DNA of 64,000 nucleotides from Artemia franciscana (GCF_032884065.1 NC_088880.1:24552715-24616714), one strand, 5' to 3'; shown: positions 10,046 through 20,661, counted from the first letter of the stretch. Notes: generated by a model from the letters alone, not told the origin. Numbers and translations are program-made.

Positions 10046-12207
10046 TTTATGGCACTTGGTATCTATCAAGTGACATATAGCAATTGCATATTCTGTTGGT
10101 TGGTCTGTCTGTCTGTCCTGTTTTTGCTAGTTTAGGCACTTCCAGGTAAGCTAGGACAATGAAATCTGGCAGGCGTATCAGGAACCAGACCAGATTAAAT
10201 TTGAAATTGTCGTTTCCCCGATTCAATCATGTGGAGAAGAGTGGGGGGATGGTAAACTGGAAAAAATAGAAAAATTAGGTATTTTTAACTTACAAATGGG
10301 TGATTGGAACTTAATGGAATTTGATGTTTAGAAGGCTATTGTGTCTTAGAGCTCTTATTTTAAATGTTGACTGGATCTGGTGACATGGGGGGGGGGAACC
10401 TAAAATCTTGGAAAACGCTTAGAGTGGAGGGATTGGGATGAAACTTGGTGGGAAAAATAAACACAAGTCCTAGATACCTGATTGGCATAACTGGAACGGA
10501 TCTGCTCTCTTTGGGGGAGTTGGGGGGAGGGTTAATTCTGAAAAAATAGAAAAAATGAGGTTTTTTAACTGACAAAGGAGTGATCAGATCTTAATAAAAA
10601 TTGATATTTGGTAGGATATTGTGTCTCAGAGTTCTTATTTTAAATCCCAAACGGATCCGGTTACACTGGGGGTAGTTATGAGGGGGGACCTAAAATCTTG
10701 GGAAACACATAGAGTGTGGGGATTGGGATGAGATTTGATGGGAAAAATGAGCACAAGTCCTAGGTACATGATTGACATAACTGGAACGAATCTGCTCTCA
10801 TTAGGTGAGTTGGAGGGGGGGGGGGGTTAATTCTGAAAAATTAGAAAAAATGAGGTATTTTTAACTTACAAAGGAGTGATTGGATCTTAATGAAATTTCA
10901 TATGTAGAAGGACCTCGCAGCTCAGATCTTATTTTAAATCCAAACTGAATCCAGTGTCATTGGAGGGAGAGGGGGGGGGGACTGGAAATCTTGGGAAATA
11001 CTTAAAGAGGAGAGATCAGGGTAAAACTTGATGGGAAGAATAAGAACAAGTCCAAGATACATGACTGACATAACCCTACCAGATCCGCTCTCTTTGGTGG
11101 AGTTGGGAGGGGGGGGGGTAATTCAGAAAAATTAGAAAAAATAAGGTACTTGTAACTTAAAACAGGTGATAATGTCTTAATGAAATTTGATATTTAGAAG
11201 GATCGTGTGCTTTATCGCTCTTATTTTCAATCCCAACCAGATCTGGTGACATTGGGTGGAGTTGGAGGGGAAATCGGAATTCTTGGAAAACGTGAAAATT
11301 AAGGTATCTTTATCTTATGAATGGGTGATTAAATCTTAATGAAACTTGATATATAGAAAAATCTTCTGTTTCAGATGCTCTCTGTTCAATTTGAATTGGA
11401 TCTGAGGACATAGGGGGTTGGATGGGAAAAAAAGAAATCTTGGAAAACGCTGAGAGTGGAGAGATAGGGATGAAACTTGGTGAGAAGAATAAGCACAAGT
11501 CCTAGATATGTGATTGACATAACCGGACTGAATCCGCTCTCTTTCGGGGAGCTGGGAGTCGTTAATTTGGAAAAATTAGAAAAATTGAGGTATTTTTAAC
11601 TTAAGAACAGGTGACTTGATCTTAATGAAATTTGATATTTAGAAGGAACTCATGTCTCAGAGCTCTTATTTCAAATTCCGACCAGATATGTCGATACTGG
11701 GGGAAATCGGAAATATTAGAAAACGCTTATAGTAGAGTGATTTGGATGAAACTTGGTTGGTAGAATAAGCAAATGTCTTATATACGTGATTGACGTAACC
11801 GGACTGGATACGCCTTCTTTGGGGGAGTTAGGGGGTATGGTTCAGTGCTTTGGCGAGTTTGGTGCTTCTGGATGTGATAGGACAATGAAAATTGGTAGGT
11901 ATGTCAGGGAGCTGCATAAATTCACTTGATAAAGTTGTTTTCCCTGATTTGCCTATCTGGGGGCTGAAGGGAGAGGAAAAACTGAGGTATTTTTAACTTA
12001 TGAGTGGGTGATTGGATCAAAATGAATTTTGATATTTAGAAGGATGCCATGACTCAGAGCTCTTATTTTAAATCCTGACCAGCACTAAGTCTCTGATTTT
12101 CCTTTCAAATCAATCTGTTGATTCTTAGAATTTTGCTAGACCTCATACCATATGAGCTCTTGGCTCCTCTGACCCTGTCACAAGTGCCATTTGAGCTCTT
12201 AGCTCTT
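10046..12207 (+). repeat. Family E element 1 (hairpin-ended, tandem-repeat-filled)
   Basis: The left end reads TTTTTATGGCACTTGGT and is followed by a second CAAGTGAC half, a (GTCT)n stretch and TTAGGCACTTCCAGGTAAGC. The middle is a tandem array of units about 280-295 bp long; the landmark GGTATTTTTAACTTAC recurs near 10,277, 10,558, 10,853, 11,142, 11,302, 11,587 and 11,981. The right end carries CATATGAGCTCTTGG and CAAGTGCCAT (12,181-12,190), which is the reverse complement of the left-end ATGGCACTTG. Four other members share this plan (34,022, 40,354, 47,319 and 55,798). There is no coding capacity, so it is non-autonomous. G-runs inside the units vary in length. Confidence 0.75.
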
Positions 12208-13840
12208 GTTCTTTTTGATGATTTCTTTTTCATGTTTTTCAATGAAAGATTTCTTGTTTTCAATGATTTTTTGCTTTTCAGTGATTCCATTATGGTCCTA
12301 TTTGCAGAAGTTGAGGGTGTATTCATATCAGTTTTTAGAAGTTTTAAAACAAGAAAATTTAAAACTGACCTGATAGATTTTAGGAAGTAAAGGACTCTTA
12401 GCATAATGTCAGTGATTTCAAAAAGAACAATCTGTACAATGTCTTTGTACAACCCCATGATAATTTAAGTGTTTATGTGGACTGTGTGAAATATAGGCTA
12501 TATTTGTGTGATACACAAAGTGACGTGGATCCACTTAAAGTCCAAGGCTTAATAGAGGATTGCACATATATGAGTGATTGATTTGCTCAAACATCAACTA
12601 AACAACAACAGCAACAACATGACTCTTTAACTATCAGGGGGAAAATTTGACTTGAGCAAACATGGCAAAACAGAAGTATTTTGCCACTTTGGAATTTGCC
12701 ATTAACTAGACTCACCTATTTATTTGGTGATAGTTTCCAAAGGTGGTATATTTGTATAAATTTTAATCCGTAATATTTTTGGAAGTGTAATGGACCCCTG
12801 TTTTTTTCGTGTTTTTATATTAAAAACAAGGATGGATCAATTAAAAAAAATTGCTTAAAGTAAAGAATAAAGTTGAAACTTAGAACAAACCCCATTTTTG
12901 AACTTTTTTTCTTCATTTTGTTGTATGCGGGGGGGGGGGGGGGGGGTACTACCCCCTCCTTCAGAAAACTCCCCCATGGAAAATGTCCATATGTTTCCCA
13001 ATAATGGATATTATCTGTAAATAATTGATAAATTACAAAACTTAAAAAGGTACTTAAAATTCTACAGTAGTGTTCTCTGATTGTTTTGTTGATAGGGAGG
13101 GAGATACCCCAAACATTGCATTTTAATGCCAGAACATCCCAGCTCTCATTGAGCCATAAGATAAATACAGATTGAATTATAAGGTAGAGACAAGGGGAGG
13201 GTGAGGTGAAGATTGATTTAAAATCTCTTGGATTGTAACCAGGATTTTTGATTGGGGAAAAAAAATAGACTCTAAAAAACAGATCAAAAATGTGTAATTG
13301 ATACCAACTTCCCTAATGATTTCCAGGAATATTTTTGATCTAAGTTGTTATTATGAAAGTAAATAGTAACATTTAACACCAATTGAGCAGAATTATTCTG
13401 TGTATGAGGAGGATACCACCTTCCTTATCCACATCTCCATTTTATGGTTGTAGAAACTTCAGAGTGTGCTCATTAAGTCCAAGTGACTTGAGACCAACCA
13501 GCCATGTGGGGTTAATATTTACTGGAAGGGGGGGGGGTAAACGCCACCCACCCAATAGGGGCTCTCAAGAAGGACACTTTCTAAAAAAAAATGGAGAGGC
13601 TTTTGTATTGCTAATTTCATGGCCTTTTTTTAAAATTAAAGTCATCTTTGTGACAATTTAACCACTCCAGCATCCTTCTTTATGGTACCATATATAGCCT
13701 TAGGATGCATAGGCAGTCAAACTAAAAAAAAACAAAAAAACCACTAAACAATAGGTAAAGGCTTGTGTAGGCAAGATCTGGGATTCGATTGTCTTTGAAT
13801 TAGTTTTTTATTAGCTCTAGTATTTAATTAGCTCTATCAT
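12208..13840. other. Non-coding DNA with an 18-base G run
   Basis: No gene is seen. There is a (CAA)n-like stretch near 12,600 and an uninterrupted run of 18 G at 12,929-12,946. The segment near 13,455-13,520 read in antisense weakly resembles a LINE 3' end, but not enough to call. Confidence 0.5.
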
Positions 13841-13843
13841 TTT

Positions 13844-14515
13844 GATGGATTTGTCTTAACAAGCACAAGAAAGGCAATGAGAGAACGTGGAATCAAGTGG
13901 GGAGGAAACAATTTCCTGGGCTTAGATTATGCTTATGATTTAAGCATTTTAGATGAAACCATGAGCAAAATGGATGAACTTTAGAGGTTTTGCAAGTCCA
14001 GGGTGCTAGAATACGTCGAAAAATTAATGTAAAGAAGACTAAGTTGCTAAAGCTAGGAATAAGTGAAGATGAAAAAGGTGACATTGAGTAACAAAAAGAT
14101 TGATCAAATGGAAAGCTTCACTTACTTTTGTAGTATTATTAGTAAAGATGATGGGAACAGTGAAGATGTTAAAAGTAAAAAGCCAGGGCTCAGGGTGTTT
14201 TTTCACAGTTGAAAAAAGTTTGGAAGAATATTAAGTTGATTCTACAAACCAAGATTAGAATGTTAGAAGTTGCAGTAATCAAAGTGGTCAAATATGGTCC
14301 TGAAGCATAGGAAGTTCAAAAAATGGATAGAGATTTGCTAGATGTTTTCTTGTCTGCCAACCATCTAGGGCTAAGTGGAAAGCAGGTCATCTGTGGTTGG
14401 GATGGAAGGATGTTGTAAAGAAAAATTAAAGGGGAATGGTAACTTCTTGGGAGGGTGTAAAGAGGGAGACTTTGAATACGTTAGGATGGAGGTAGAGTAT
14501 TCATAGGTCTGTTGG
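13844..14515 (+). pseudogene. LINE reverse transcriptase relic, C-terminal half
   Basis: Read across three frames, the plus strand gives FVLTSTRKAMRERGIKWGGN, LGLDYAYDLSILDETMSKMD, LEVLQVQGARI, KINVKKTKLLKLGI, KIDQMESFTYFCSIISKDDG, then KKVWKNIKLILQTKIRMLEV and VKYGPEA. These are reverse transcriptase blocks from the palm through the thumb and connector of an endonuclease-type non-LTR retrotransposon. The catalytic box reads YAYD instead of YADD, so it is inactive. Near 14,432-14,500 the C-terminal block SWEGVKRE..LNTLGW follows directly, so the region between has been deleted. Several stops and frameshifts are present. It appears to be the same family as the fragment at 39,116-39,319. Confidence 0.85.
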
Positions 14516-15340
14516 CCTCTGGCGGCATGTATTTGCATATAGTAATGGTTACTGGGAAGTGTACAGACGTTTTCAGAGGGATTCTCTTGGTTTGGGGGGA
14601 GAGTTGAGGGGGGGTACGTGGGAGGATATTTCCGTGGAGAAACTTCTCATGGGGGAAGATAATTTCAATGAAGGGGGCGCAAGATTTTCCAGCATTATTT
14701 AAAAAAACAATGAAAAAATAAATATGAAAAGTTTTTTCATATTTCATATAAATGAAAGATTTTCCAGCATTATTTAAAAAAACAAGGAAAAAATAAATAT
14801 GAAAAGTTTTTTCTACTGAAAGTGAGAAGCAGCATTAAAACTTAAAACGAACAGAAATTATTACGCATATGAAGGGTTTACCTTCTCGTTATACCTCGCT
14901 CTTTACGGTAAGGTATTTTTAGTAATTTTAACTATTTATTCTACGACCTTTGTGACTCAGGAAACATTCTTAAGGAACTGGGACAAAATTTAAGCTTTAA
15001 TGTAAAGAGCGAGGTATCGACGAGGGGTGAGCCCCCTCATATACGCAATAAAAACATACGAATATAGAAGTTCGCTACGTAATTTAATTCGTAAGTTACG
15101 TATATTTTTTACTTGTGAAAACGTTCGTAAAAAATTGTAAGTTATAGTTGCCTTTTTAACTAATAAAAAATTGGAGGGCAACTAGGCCTCCTCCCTCGCT
15201 TTTTTTTCTCAAAATCTTCCGATTAAAACTATGAAAAAGCCATTTAGCCCAAAAAATTGATATGCAAATTTCGTTTTAATTATTTATGTGCGGAGAGCCA
15301 AGATCAAAACATGCATTAATTCAAACAACGCCCAGAAATT
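14516..15340 (+). repeat. Family A copy (body)
   Basis: It starts within CATATAGTAATGGTTACTGG and runs through TTTTCCAGCATTATTT, a GTGAGAAGCAGCATTAAAAC block, CCTCGCTCTTTACGGTAAGG, the TTGGAGGGCAACTAGGC block and a GCATTAATTCAAA block, up to the fold-back at 15,341. A short stretch ending TTTAAAAAAACAA.GAAAAAATAAATATG is duplicated in tandem near 14,685-14,810. It aligns block by block with 21,470-22,212. Confidence 0.75.
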
Positions 15341-15627
15341 AAACAAAAAAAAAAGTTTTTTAAATGAAAGTAAGGAGCGACATTAAAACTTAAAACGAAC
15401 AGAAATTACTCCGTATATGAAAGGGGCTTTTCCTCCTCCACGCCCTGCTCTTTACGCTAAAGTTTTTTACTGTTTTAAAATGTAGAGTTAAGAGAAAGAG
15501 TAATTCTTTAGCGTAAAGAGCGGGGCGTTGAGGAGGAAAAGCCCCTATAATATACGGAGTAATTTCTGTTCGTTTTAAGTTTTAGTGTTGCTCCTTACTT
15601 TCATTTAAAAAAACTTATTTTTTGTTT
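15341..15627. repeat. Fold-back with 122-bp arms
   Basis: The left arm at 15,341-15,462 pairs with the right arm at 15,506-15,627 around a 43-base loop, with roughly 8-10 mismatches. Landmarks are GTAAGGAGCGACATTAAAAC near the outside and CTCTTTACGCTAAAG at the loop side. Variants such as CTCCGTATAT occur in both arms here but not in the other fold-backs. Transcribed, it would make a double-stranded hairpin of about 120 bp. Confidence 0.9.
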
Positions 15628-15879
15628 AATTTCTTCAAAGACGGAACAACAAATTTCATTTATACATGCAGTTCAGTATAATGCTTTACCTAGGACCTTA
15701 GCCCCACCTACCTTTTATGCTTTTTTCTTCCAACTATTTTCTATATTCTGTTCTCCTTTTGAAGATATTATACCCCATAATTATGGTATTAATCTTTTCA
15801 ACAATAGCTTAAAAGCATTAGTACCAATTACCTTCCTTAAAAGAATTGATTTAGTCAAGCTCATTAAATTAGTATTGAT

Positions 15880-16470
15880 TTGTTATATAGCCATTTTGTT
15901 TGACGCAGTTGAAAGGTCTGGAAATTATGGCTTTGAGGATGACATCCCATCCCCCAAGCCAAAGGTTTTAAATTATGACTTTGGGGCATATAAGGTTTTT
16001 ATAGAAAAAGTTGTCGTAGAAGCTTCAAAAAGGGCTCATTCGAATGGAAAATGAAAGGGCCAATGGCATTTTCAATAGTCGAAAATGATTGGAGAGCAAT
16101 TAAGCCTTCTCCCACGCCCAGCATTTTCCAAAACGCTTCCAATAAAAAATTTAAATAGCTATTTTGTTCAAAGGATTTGAAAGGTCGAGAAATTTCGTCT
16201 TTGAGGGTAACAAATTCCCCCTAGCCCTCAGGGCAAGGGTTGTAAGTTATGCCCGGGTGTATAGAAGGTTTTTATAGAAAGCGCTGTCATAGAAACTTCG
16301 GAAGGGGCTCATTCGATTGGTAATCAGAAGTTCTAACGATCTTTCTAAGAATCAAGGTGATCGGAGGGCAGCAGCCCCCCCCCCCACACACACACAGAAA
16401 CATGTCGTAATGTCCCAAAATGCATCTAATAGAAATTTTGAAATAGAAATTTTATTCCAACGGTCCAAAA
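15880..16470 (+). repeat. Two degenerate family A modules
   Basis: Two successive modules (about 15,890-16,150 and 16,170-16,400) each contain GGGCTCATTCGA(A/T)TGG, a GGAGGGCA- or GGAGAGCA-like block and a GAAAGGTC(T/G)G(G/A)(A/G)A block as in the fuller family A copies. A C-run and (CA)n lie at 16,374-16,396. Nothing is coding. Confidence 0.5.
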
Positions 16471-16569
16471 AAAGGATACAAGTCCTATATACTGGTATCA
16501 GATGAAGAAATAACGTAGCAAATACTGGCAAAAAATAAAAAACCCCAAGAATAAAGCCCTTCTAGAATT

Positions 16570-16866
16570 TTAGTTCTCCGTTTTTTCTTCTTCCTCTCCT
16601 TCATCAGACTTTTCCAAGTCTTTACGTGCGGCTACAAGTTCATCCCTTCTGGTCATTTCATTTTGATTGTAAGCAGATTCGATAATATTTTGAATACAGC
16701 CGGTTAAAATGGTATCTTTGCGACCAAATGTGTACGTGACCCTGCACAGAGGACATTTCGTTTGGATTTCTTCATTCTGAAGGATACAAGCTTCGCAGAA
16801 AGCGTGTAGACACGGCAGTCTAACAGGCTCAACAAACACCTCACCATCCATCCATCCCCAAAGCAT
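16570..16866 (-). CDS. RING-finger protein fragment (98 residues)
   Basis: The frame encodes the C-terminal part of a C3HC4 RING zinc finger: EPVRLPCLHAFCEACIL followed by TKCPLCR. Cys, His, Cys, Cys, Cys and Cys at zinc-ligand positions 3-8 are present. The usual first CxxC pair is missing from this frame. It could lie on an upstream exon (an AG sits just before the ATG, in AAAATAG) or be lost. After the RING come a charged helix-like segment and an acidic tail, GEEEEKTEN. RING proteins of this type are usually ubiquitin E3 ligases, and the PVxLPC..H layout is reminiscent of RNF168-type RINGs, but an assignment is not justified. Codon use looks coding and the frame is clean, making this the best host-gene candidate. 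A retrocopy or exon of a larger gene are alternatives. Confidence 0.55.
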   Translation of the reverse strand: MLWGWMDGEVFVEPVRLPCLHAFCEACILQNEEIQTKCPLCRVTYTFGRKDTILTGCIQNIIESAYNQNEMTRRDELVAARKDLEKSDEGEEEEKTEN

Positions 16867-17205
16867 GACTATTTTAGCAAAGGATTGGGCATTTTAGGCT
16901 CGCAGATATACGAATCCTATGAAAAAACTCAAAACTTATGTAGTTAATTATTTTTAAAGTAATTGGTGGAAACAAATGTTCAACTCTGAATGCTGATGAA
17001 TTCATTTTCTTATGTAAATATGCCAGTATTCAGTTCCGCATGTTAATGTACCAATGTTCAGTTCATGCATTGCCAGTAAGAACTCAAAACGTATCCACGT
17101 CAAGCTTATTATGAGCAGGTGACAAAAAAAATCAACTGAACCAAAAAAAGATGTAAATCTCATTCGTTGATTTCATTTTTGTTCAAATTGCAGATCAGTT
17201 CAATG
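16867..17205. other. Upstream region of the RING frame
   Basis: No recognisable exon was found. If the RING frame is a 3' exon, this would be intron on the minus strand. A CCAGTATTCAG / CCAATGTTCAG type repeat occurs near 17,030-17,065. Confidence 0.35.
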
Positions 17206-17292
17206 TCAGATGTCGGTGGAGAAGTATTCTCAGAGGTCGGTGGACATATATTGTCAGAGATCGTTGGAGAGATATTGTCAGAAGTCGGTAAG
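17206..17292 (+). repeat. 24-bp minisatellite
   Basis: Three full units and a partial fourth of 24 bp: each starts TCAGA.(G/A)TCG(G/T)TGG and ends in AGTATTC or ATATTG. Units start at 17,206, 17,230, 17,254 and 17,278. The array lies in a 90-codon minus-strand frame (17,432-17,160), where it encodes a repeated PTS(D/E)N-type octapeptide. The period is a multiple of three and the substitutions keep the frame open. It might be part of a gene together with the RING frame, but no splice signal proves that. Confidence 0.7.
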
Positions 17293-17745
17293 CTATTGTG
17301 CACACTGGTAATCAATGAGTTGCCGATCTGGTAATCAATGAGTTGGATAAGAAGCCATTTATTGATTGAAATCGCAGTGAAATGAAATTTTGAATTACTT
17401 AGTTTCCAAGAAATAATAAAATCTTGTATCAAATATTTAGTTTAATTTCATTAGTTATTTCCGGTTATTTTGATATATGTAGTGTTTCTATTTATTTTTC
17501 ATCAATGTGTGGAAAAACAAAAGTCCAGTATTCAAGATACATATAGCTAAAATCATTCCTTCTTGTAAAATCTAGTCAGTATAGGTAATTTATAAGAGAG
17601 CAAACGAGGGCTAATATCGAAATAAATCTCCAACGCCATCTATTGTAGAGCAGATCCTGACTTTCTTCAAACCATTAGTTATTCAGTGATATATCTTCCT
17701 ATGAAGAAATTAGTGACAAGGCTTTGAGCATAGCCACTGCACAGT

Positions 17746-18292
17746 TTACTGTAAAACTTGGACCTCGTGATTGCCAAACGAAGCAACAACATGGTCTAAG
17801 TTAGAAGTTGTGGAAATCGGCCCAATATATGAAAAATTGTCATTCTTAGCCCATACACAATAGTCCGGAGGAGTGCAGCCCCAAAAGATTTGTGATCTGG
17901 AGACATTGTGTTTGTTTATATCTACATTAAAATCTCCGCTGACCTTATTAGATTTAGAGGCAACATTTTTAAGGAACCTGCCCAAAAGCTTGCACGCTGA
18001 CGCAAATAAGCGTTCATTACTACATGATTTTCAAGCTTAGCGGCAATAAAGTAATCAGTCTCTGCTAACAGCTTGCAAGGGAATTGGGACCAGATAGCGA
18101 GGCCACTATATGGTCTACCTCGCAGTCTATCAACTTCACTACAAAAGAGGAGATAAAAATTAGAAAATAGAGGTAACAGGCTTTGGCGGTCTTCCGACAA
18201 GAAATGCTACTGAATCAGAACTAGGTCATGGGACTGCAAAAACTGCAAAAGAATCGGGATTCGATTGGTGACTTTTCCATTAATATTCCACG
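17746..18292 (-). pseudogene. LINE AP-endonuclease domain relic
   Basis: The minus strand reads SWNINGKVTNRIPILLQFLQ, then SHDLVLIQ, a stop and HFLSEDRQSLLPLF, RPYSGLAIWSQFP, and in another frame SGDFNVDINKHN and TSNLDHVVASFG. These correspond to the WNING, QE, GDFN and S-x-DH blocks of the APE-type endonuclease of non-LTR retrotransposons, in the right order. The expected catalytic Glu after Q is TAG at about 18,211-18,213, and a frameshift with loss of some intervening sequence lies near 17,985. Its reverse transcriptase is not adjacent. Confidence 0.8.
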
Positions 18293-18372
18293 ACGAAAAT
18301 CAGCATCTGAATCTCATTTTCATCTAGATTTATCCTTTCAGCTGAGCCTGTACAACAGGGCGTTTGTAACTG

Positions 18373-18423
18373 TAACATGGGTAGCTGTCTGATTTGGACT
18401 AGCTAACATGGGTAGCTGTCTGA
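18373..18423 (+). repeat. 20-bp direct repeat pair
   Basis: TAACATGGGTAGCTGTCTGA occurs at 18,373-18,392 and identically at 18,404-18,423, separated by 11 bases, immediately before the two strong hairpins. Confidence 0.9.
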
Positions 18424-18430
18424 CGCGTAA

Positions 18431-18467
18431 CTAGTTGGTGGGGGCGCGAAGCGCCCCCACCAACTAG
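18431..18467. other. Perfect 17-bp hairpin with GAA loop
   Basis: CTAGTTGGTGGGGGCGC, a GAA loop and the exact reverse complement. The core GCGAAGC is a known unusually stable DNA mini-hairpin. The 3' end of the stem is itself CTAG (18,464-18,467). Confidence 0.95.
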
Positions 18468-18468
18468 G

Positions 18469-18504
18469 TGTTGGGGTGGCGCGAAGCGCCACCCCAACAG
18501 CTAG
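18469..18504 (+). mobile_element. Second hairpin plus CTAG: probable Helitron 3' terminus
   Basis: TGTTGGGGTGGCGC, a GAA loop and the exact complement (18,469-18,499) form a 14-bp stem, also with a GCGAAGC core. It is followed by G and CTAG (18,501-18,504), then T and a (TA)n run. A GC-rich hairpin close to a CTRR end inserted next to T is the hallmark of Helitron right ends. Two such hairpins in tandem, both ending at CTAG, suggest a duplicated or nested terminus. No left end (TC) or Rep/helicase gene was found, so only the right end is claimed. Confidence 0.55.
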
Positions 18505-18580
18505 TATATATATATATATATATCTATATATATAGATAAAATGTATATCTATACAGGATATATAGATAAACGTATCTATA
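18505..18580. repeat. TA/TATC-rich simple repeat
   Basis: (TA)n is followed by imperfect CTATATATATAGATAAA and ATCTATACAGG units. It directly abuts the hairpin pair and is presumably its AT target. Confidence 0.85.
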
Positions 18581-19820
18581 CAGGCAGGATGATGTTGGAC
18601 TATCTCTACTCCTTCTGCAAACTATTTTAAGGCGCAGGAAATTGCGTAAAGACAAGTCTACATCAGTTATAATCTACGGAAGCAATAAATATTTCTGTAA
18701 TTTTGGCTTCAGTTCTATTTTTTTTTTTAAAAGATTCCATGCATAACGATTAAACATATTATTGATTAAGTAAGCCGATCCTTTTGCCAGGAATCCTTGT
18801 CGTTTAAAATTTACTGTATTTTGTTTCGTTTTGCAAGCAATTTAATTGCTCTTTTGATTTGAGACCTTATTTTTACAAAAAATATCCTGAAATATATTCC
18901 CTGTCCACCCAAACGCCACTGCTGTTTGGCATCTGCCCCCCTCCCCCGGAACATTTTCTGCCAGCGCCCTTGTTTAATTCTAGTTCACCCTTGCGAGCAC
19001 GAATGCCTTACCTGACGTACACTGAAGGTTTCTGGTCTGAGGTGTCTTTAAGGGGAATTTTTTAAAATTTAATTTAAAATCATGGAGTCAAACTCCGACT
19101 CAGAACTAAGAAAACTTCACAGAACTTCTTATTTCAAATCAGCAAGCCGGTTCCGGGGCACGCCTTTTGAGGACGAGAGTAAGGTTTATTTTCAGGACCT
19201 TAGGCTTCGGTGACATCCAGCTGGCTGAGCCTACTAAACAAACTGCTTTTTTGTATATTTACACTAGTAATTTTTGCATCTGTTCCTTTAAAAAAGGAGG
19301 AGGGGATACTCCCACGTCACCAAGTTCAGAGACCTGTGCAAAAGCTTTTGCAAAAGTATCCAGTTTTCCCTAGTCATATTTTACCTTAAGGTCCAATAAA
19401 AGTTACACATGCACCTCCCTCTCCTACGGACACACAAATGTCCATTAAATCACCTCAGCAAAATCTGATGCGTATTTATATATCACCTTATATAATTTTA
19501 TAAGAAAAATCTGAAAAATATAATAAAAATTATTAAGATTATTAAGAAATTAATTATTCCTAAATCTAATCATTTTTATTAGAATTAAATTAGAACTAAA
19601 ATCTAATTATTTTCTTAATTATTAAGAAAAATATATCTGAAAAATATGGCCATCTCCAGCAGATAAATGTCGATACCAGAACAAAATTTTAATCTTTTCG
19701 ACAAAAAAAGAAAAAAAAAACAAAATTATTATGTAGCTGAAAATATGGCTTCATTTCGCATATAAATGGATAGCTTTATGCTAGGTAGACTTTAAGCTTG
19801 AGAAAAAAATATATCTAAAC
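18581..19820. other. AT-rich non-coding DNA, nothing recognised
   Basis: No conserved domain, repeat terminus or RNA gene was seen. The short frames near 18,859 and 19,167 have no recognisable content. Confidence 0.5.
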
Positions 19821-20517
19821 CTTCGGTGTCCCTTTCTTCTTACGAGTTCAAATGCAGTCACTGGATCTGCCGGATAAGCCTTCCTATTCTATTGCTCACT
19901 TTCTATTTGTCATTTTTTCACTTTCACTTTCTATACATTTTTACTCATTTTCATTTTTACTCTTTTTCTATTACTAATTTTCACTTTCAATTCACTTTTC
20001 TATTTTATGGGTCTCGCTTTCTATTTTCTTTTTGAAACAAAAAATTGAACAGCGCCAATTCGCTTTAAGTAAACGAAATAGCAATTTCGAAAAAGTGATT
20101 AATTTTACTTCATATAAATGGTTAATATCTGTATCGCCAATCCCATTAATCTGAAAAAAAAATGACTCTTCGGTGTCCCTTTCTTCTTACGAGTTCAAAT
20201 GCAGTCACTGGATCTGCCGGATAAGCCTGTCCTATTCTATTGCTCACTTTCTATTTGTCATTTTTTTCACTTTCACTTTCTATACATTTTTACTCATTTT
20301 CATTTTTACTCTTTTTCTATTACTAATTTTCACTTTCAATTCACTTTTCTATTTTATGGGTCTCGCTTTCTATTTTCTTTTTGAAACAAAAAATTGAACA
20401 GCGCCAATTCGCTTTAAGTAAACGAAATAGCAATTTCGAAAAAGTGATTAATTTTACTTCATATAAATGGTTAATATCTGTATCGCCAATCCCATTAATC
20501 TGAAAAAAAAAATGACT
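19821..20517 (+). repeat. 347-bp tandem duplication (two units)
   Basis: Unit 1 starts CTTCGGTGTCCCTTTCTTCT at 19,821. Unit 2 starts identically at 20,168 and runs to the A-run and ATGACT near 20,517. The units differ by only a few bases, mostly one-base indels in homopolymers. Short F- and L-rich frames in each unit come from pyrimidine-rich composition and are not considered genes. Confidence 0.95.
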
Positions 20518-20521
20518 CAAA

Positions 20522-20661
20522 CAGGGCCGTATCAAGGGGGGTAGGAGTTTTGAACACTCTCCTCTTGAATTTTTAGCTGATTCAAATAAACAAATTTTTG
20601 ATGCGTTTTAAAGTTTTTTTTGTACCCCCTTTCACGAAATAAAAATCTGGCTACGGCCCTG
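20522..20661. mobile_element. hAT-like MITE, 140 bp
   Basis: It has terminal inverted repeats CAGGGCCGTA (20,522-20,531) and TACGGCCCTG (20,652-20,661). The flanking 8-mers GACTCAAA and GACCCAAG agree at 6 of 8 positions, consistent with an aged 8-bp target duplication as made by hAT transposases. There is no coding sequence. A related but end-less sequence, GGCCGTATCAAGGGG, occurs near 49,710. Confidence 0.65.

Larger units (their letters stand above)
1..11871 (+). repeat. Large direct duplication, copy 1
   Basis: This whole stretch reappears at 24,007-35,861 in the same orientation. By eye the two copies are about 99% identical, and the offset drifts from 24,006 through 24,013 and 23,974 to 23,976 because of small indels. 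The largest differences are a 40-base segment near 5,483-5,530 that is absent from copy 2, and about 20 bases near 11,700 that are present only in copy 2. The left end coincides with the window edge, so the true extent may be greater. It could be a recent segmental duplication, or two haplotypes placed in tandem by the assembler. Confidence 0.95.

Noticed and set aside
10046-12207. CRISPR-like array or coding tandem repeats
   Set aside because: Units are about 280 bp, diverged and without spacers or cas genes, in a eukaryotic context; antisense frames are not shared among units.
12105-12458. 117-codon minus-strand frame with Lys/Ser-rich sequence
   Set aside because: It overlaps the tail of family E element 1, its composition is low-complexity, and there is no domain.
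13455-13520. Possible LINE 3' end in antisense
   Set aside because: The resemblance to a LINE C-terminus is limited to a short GLKSLG-like stretch with stops; too weak to call.
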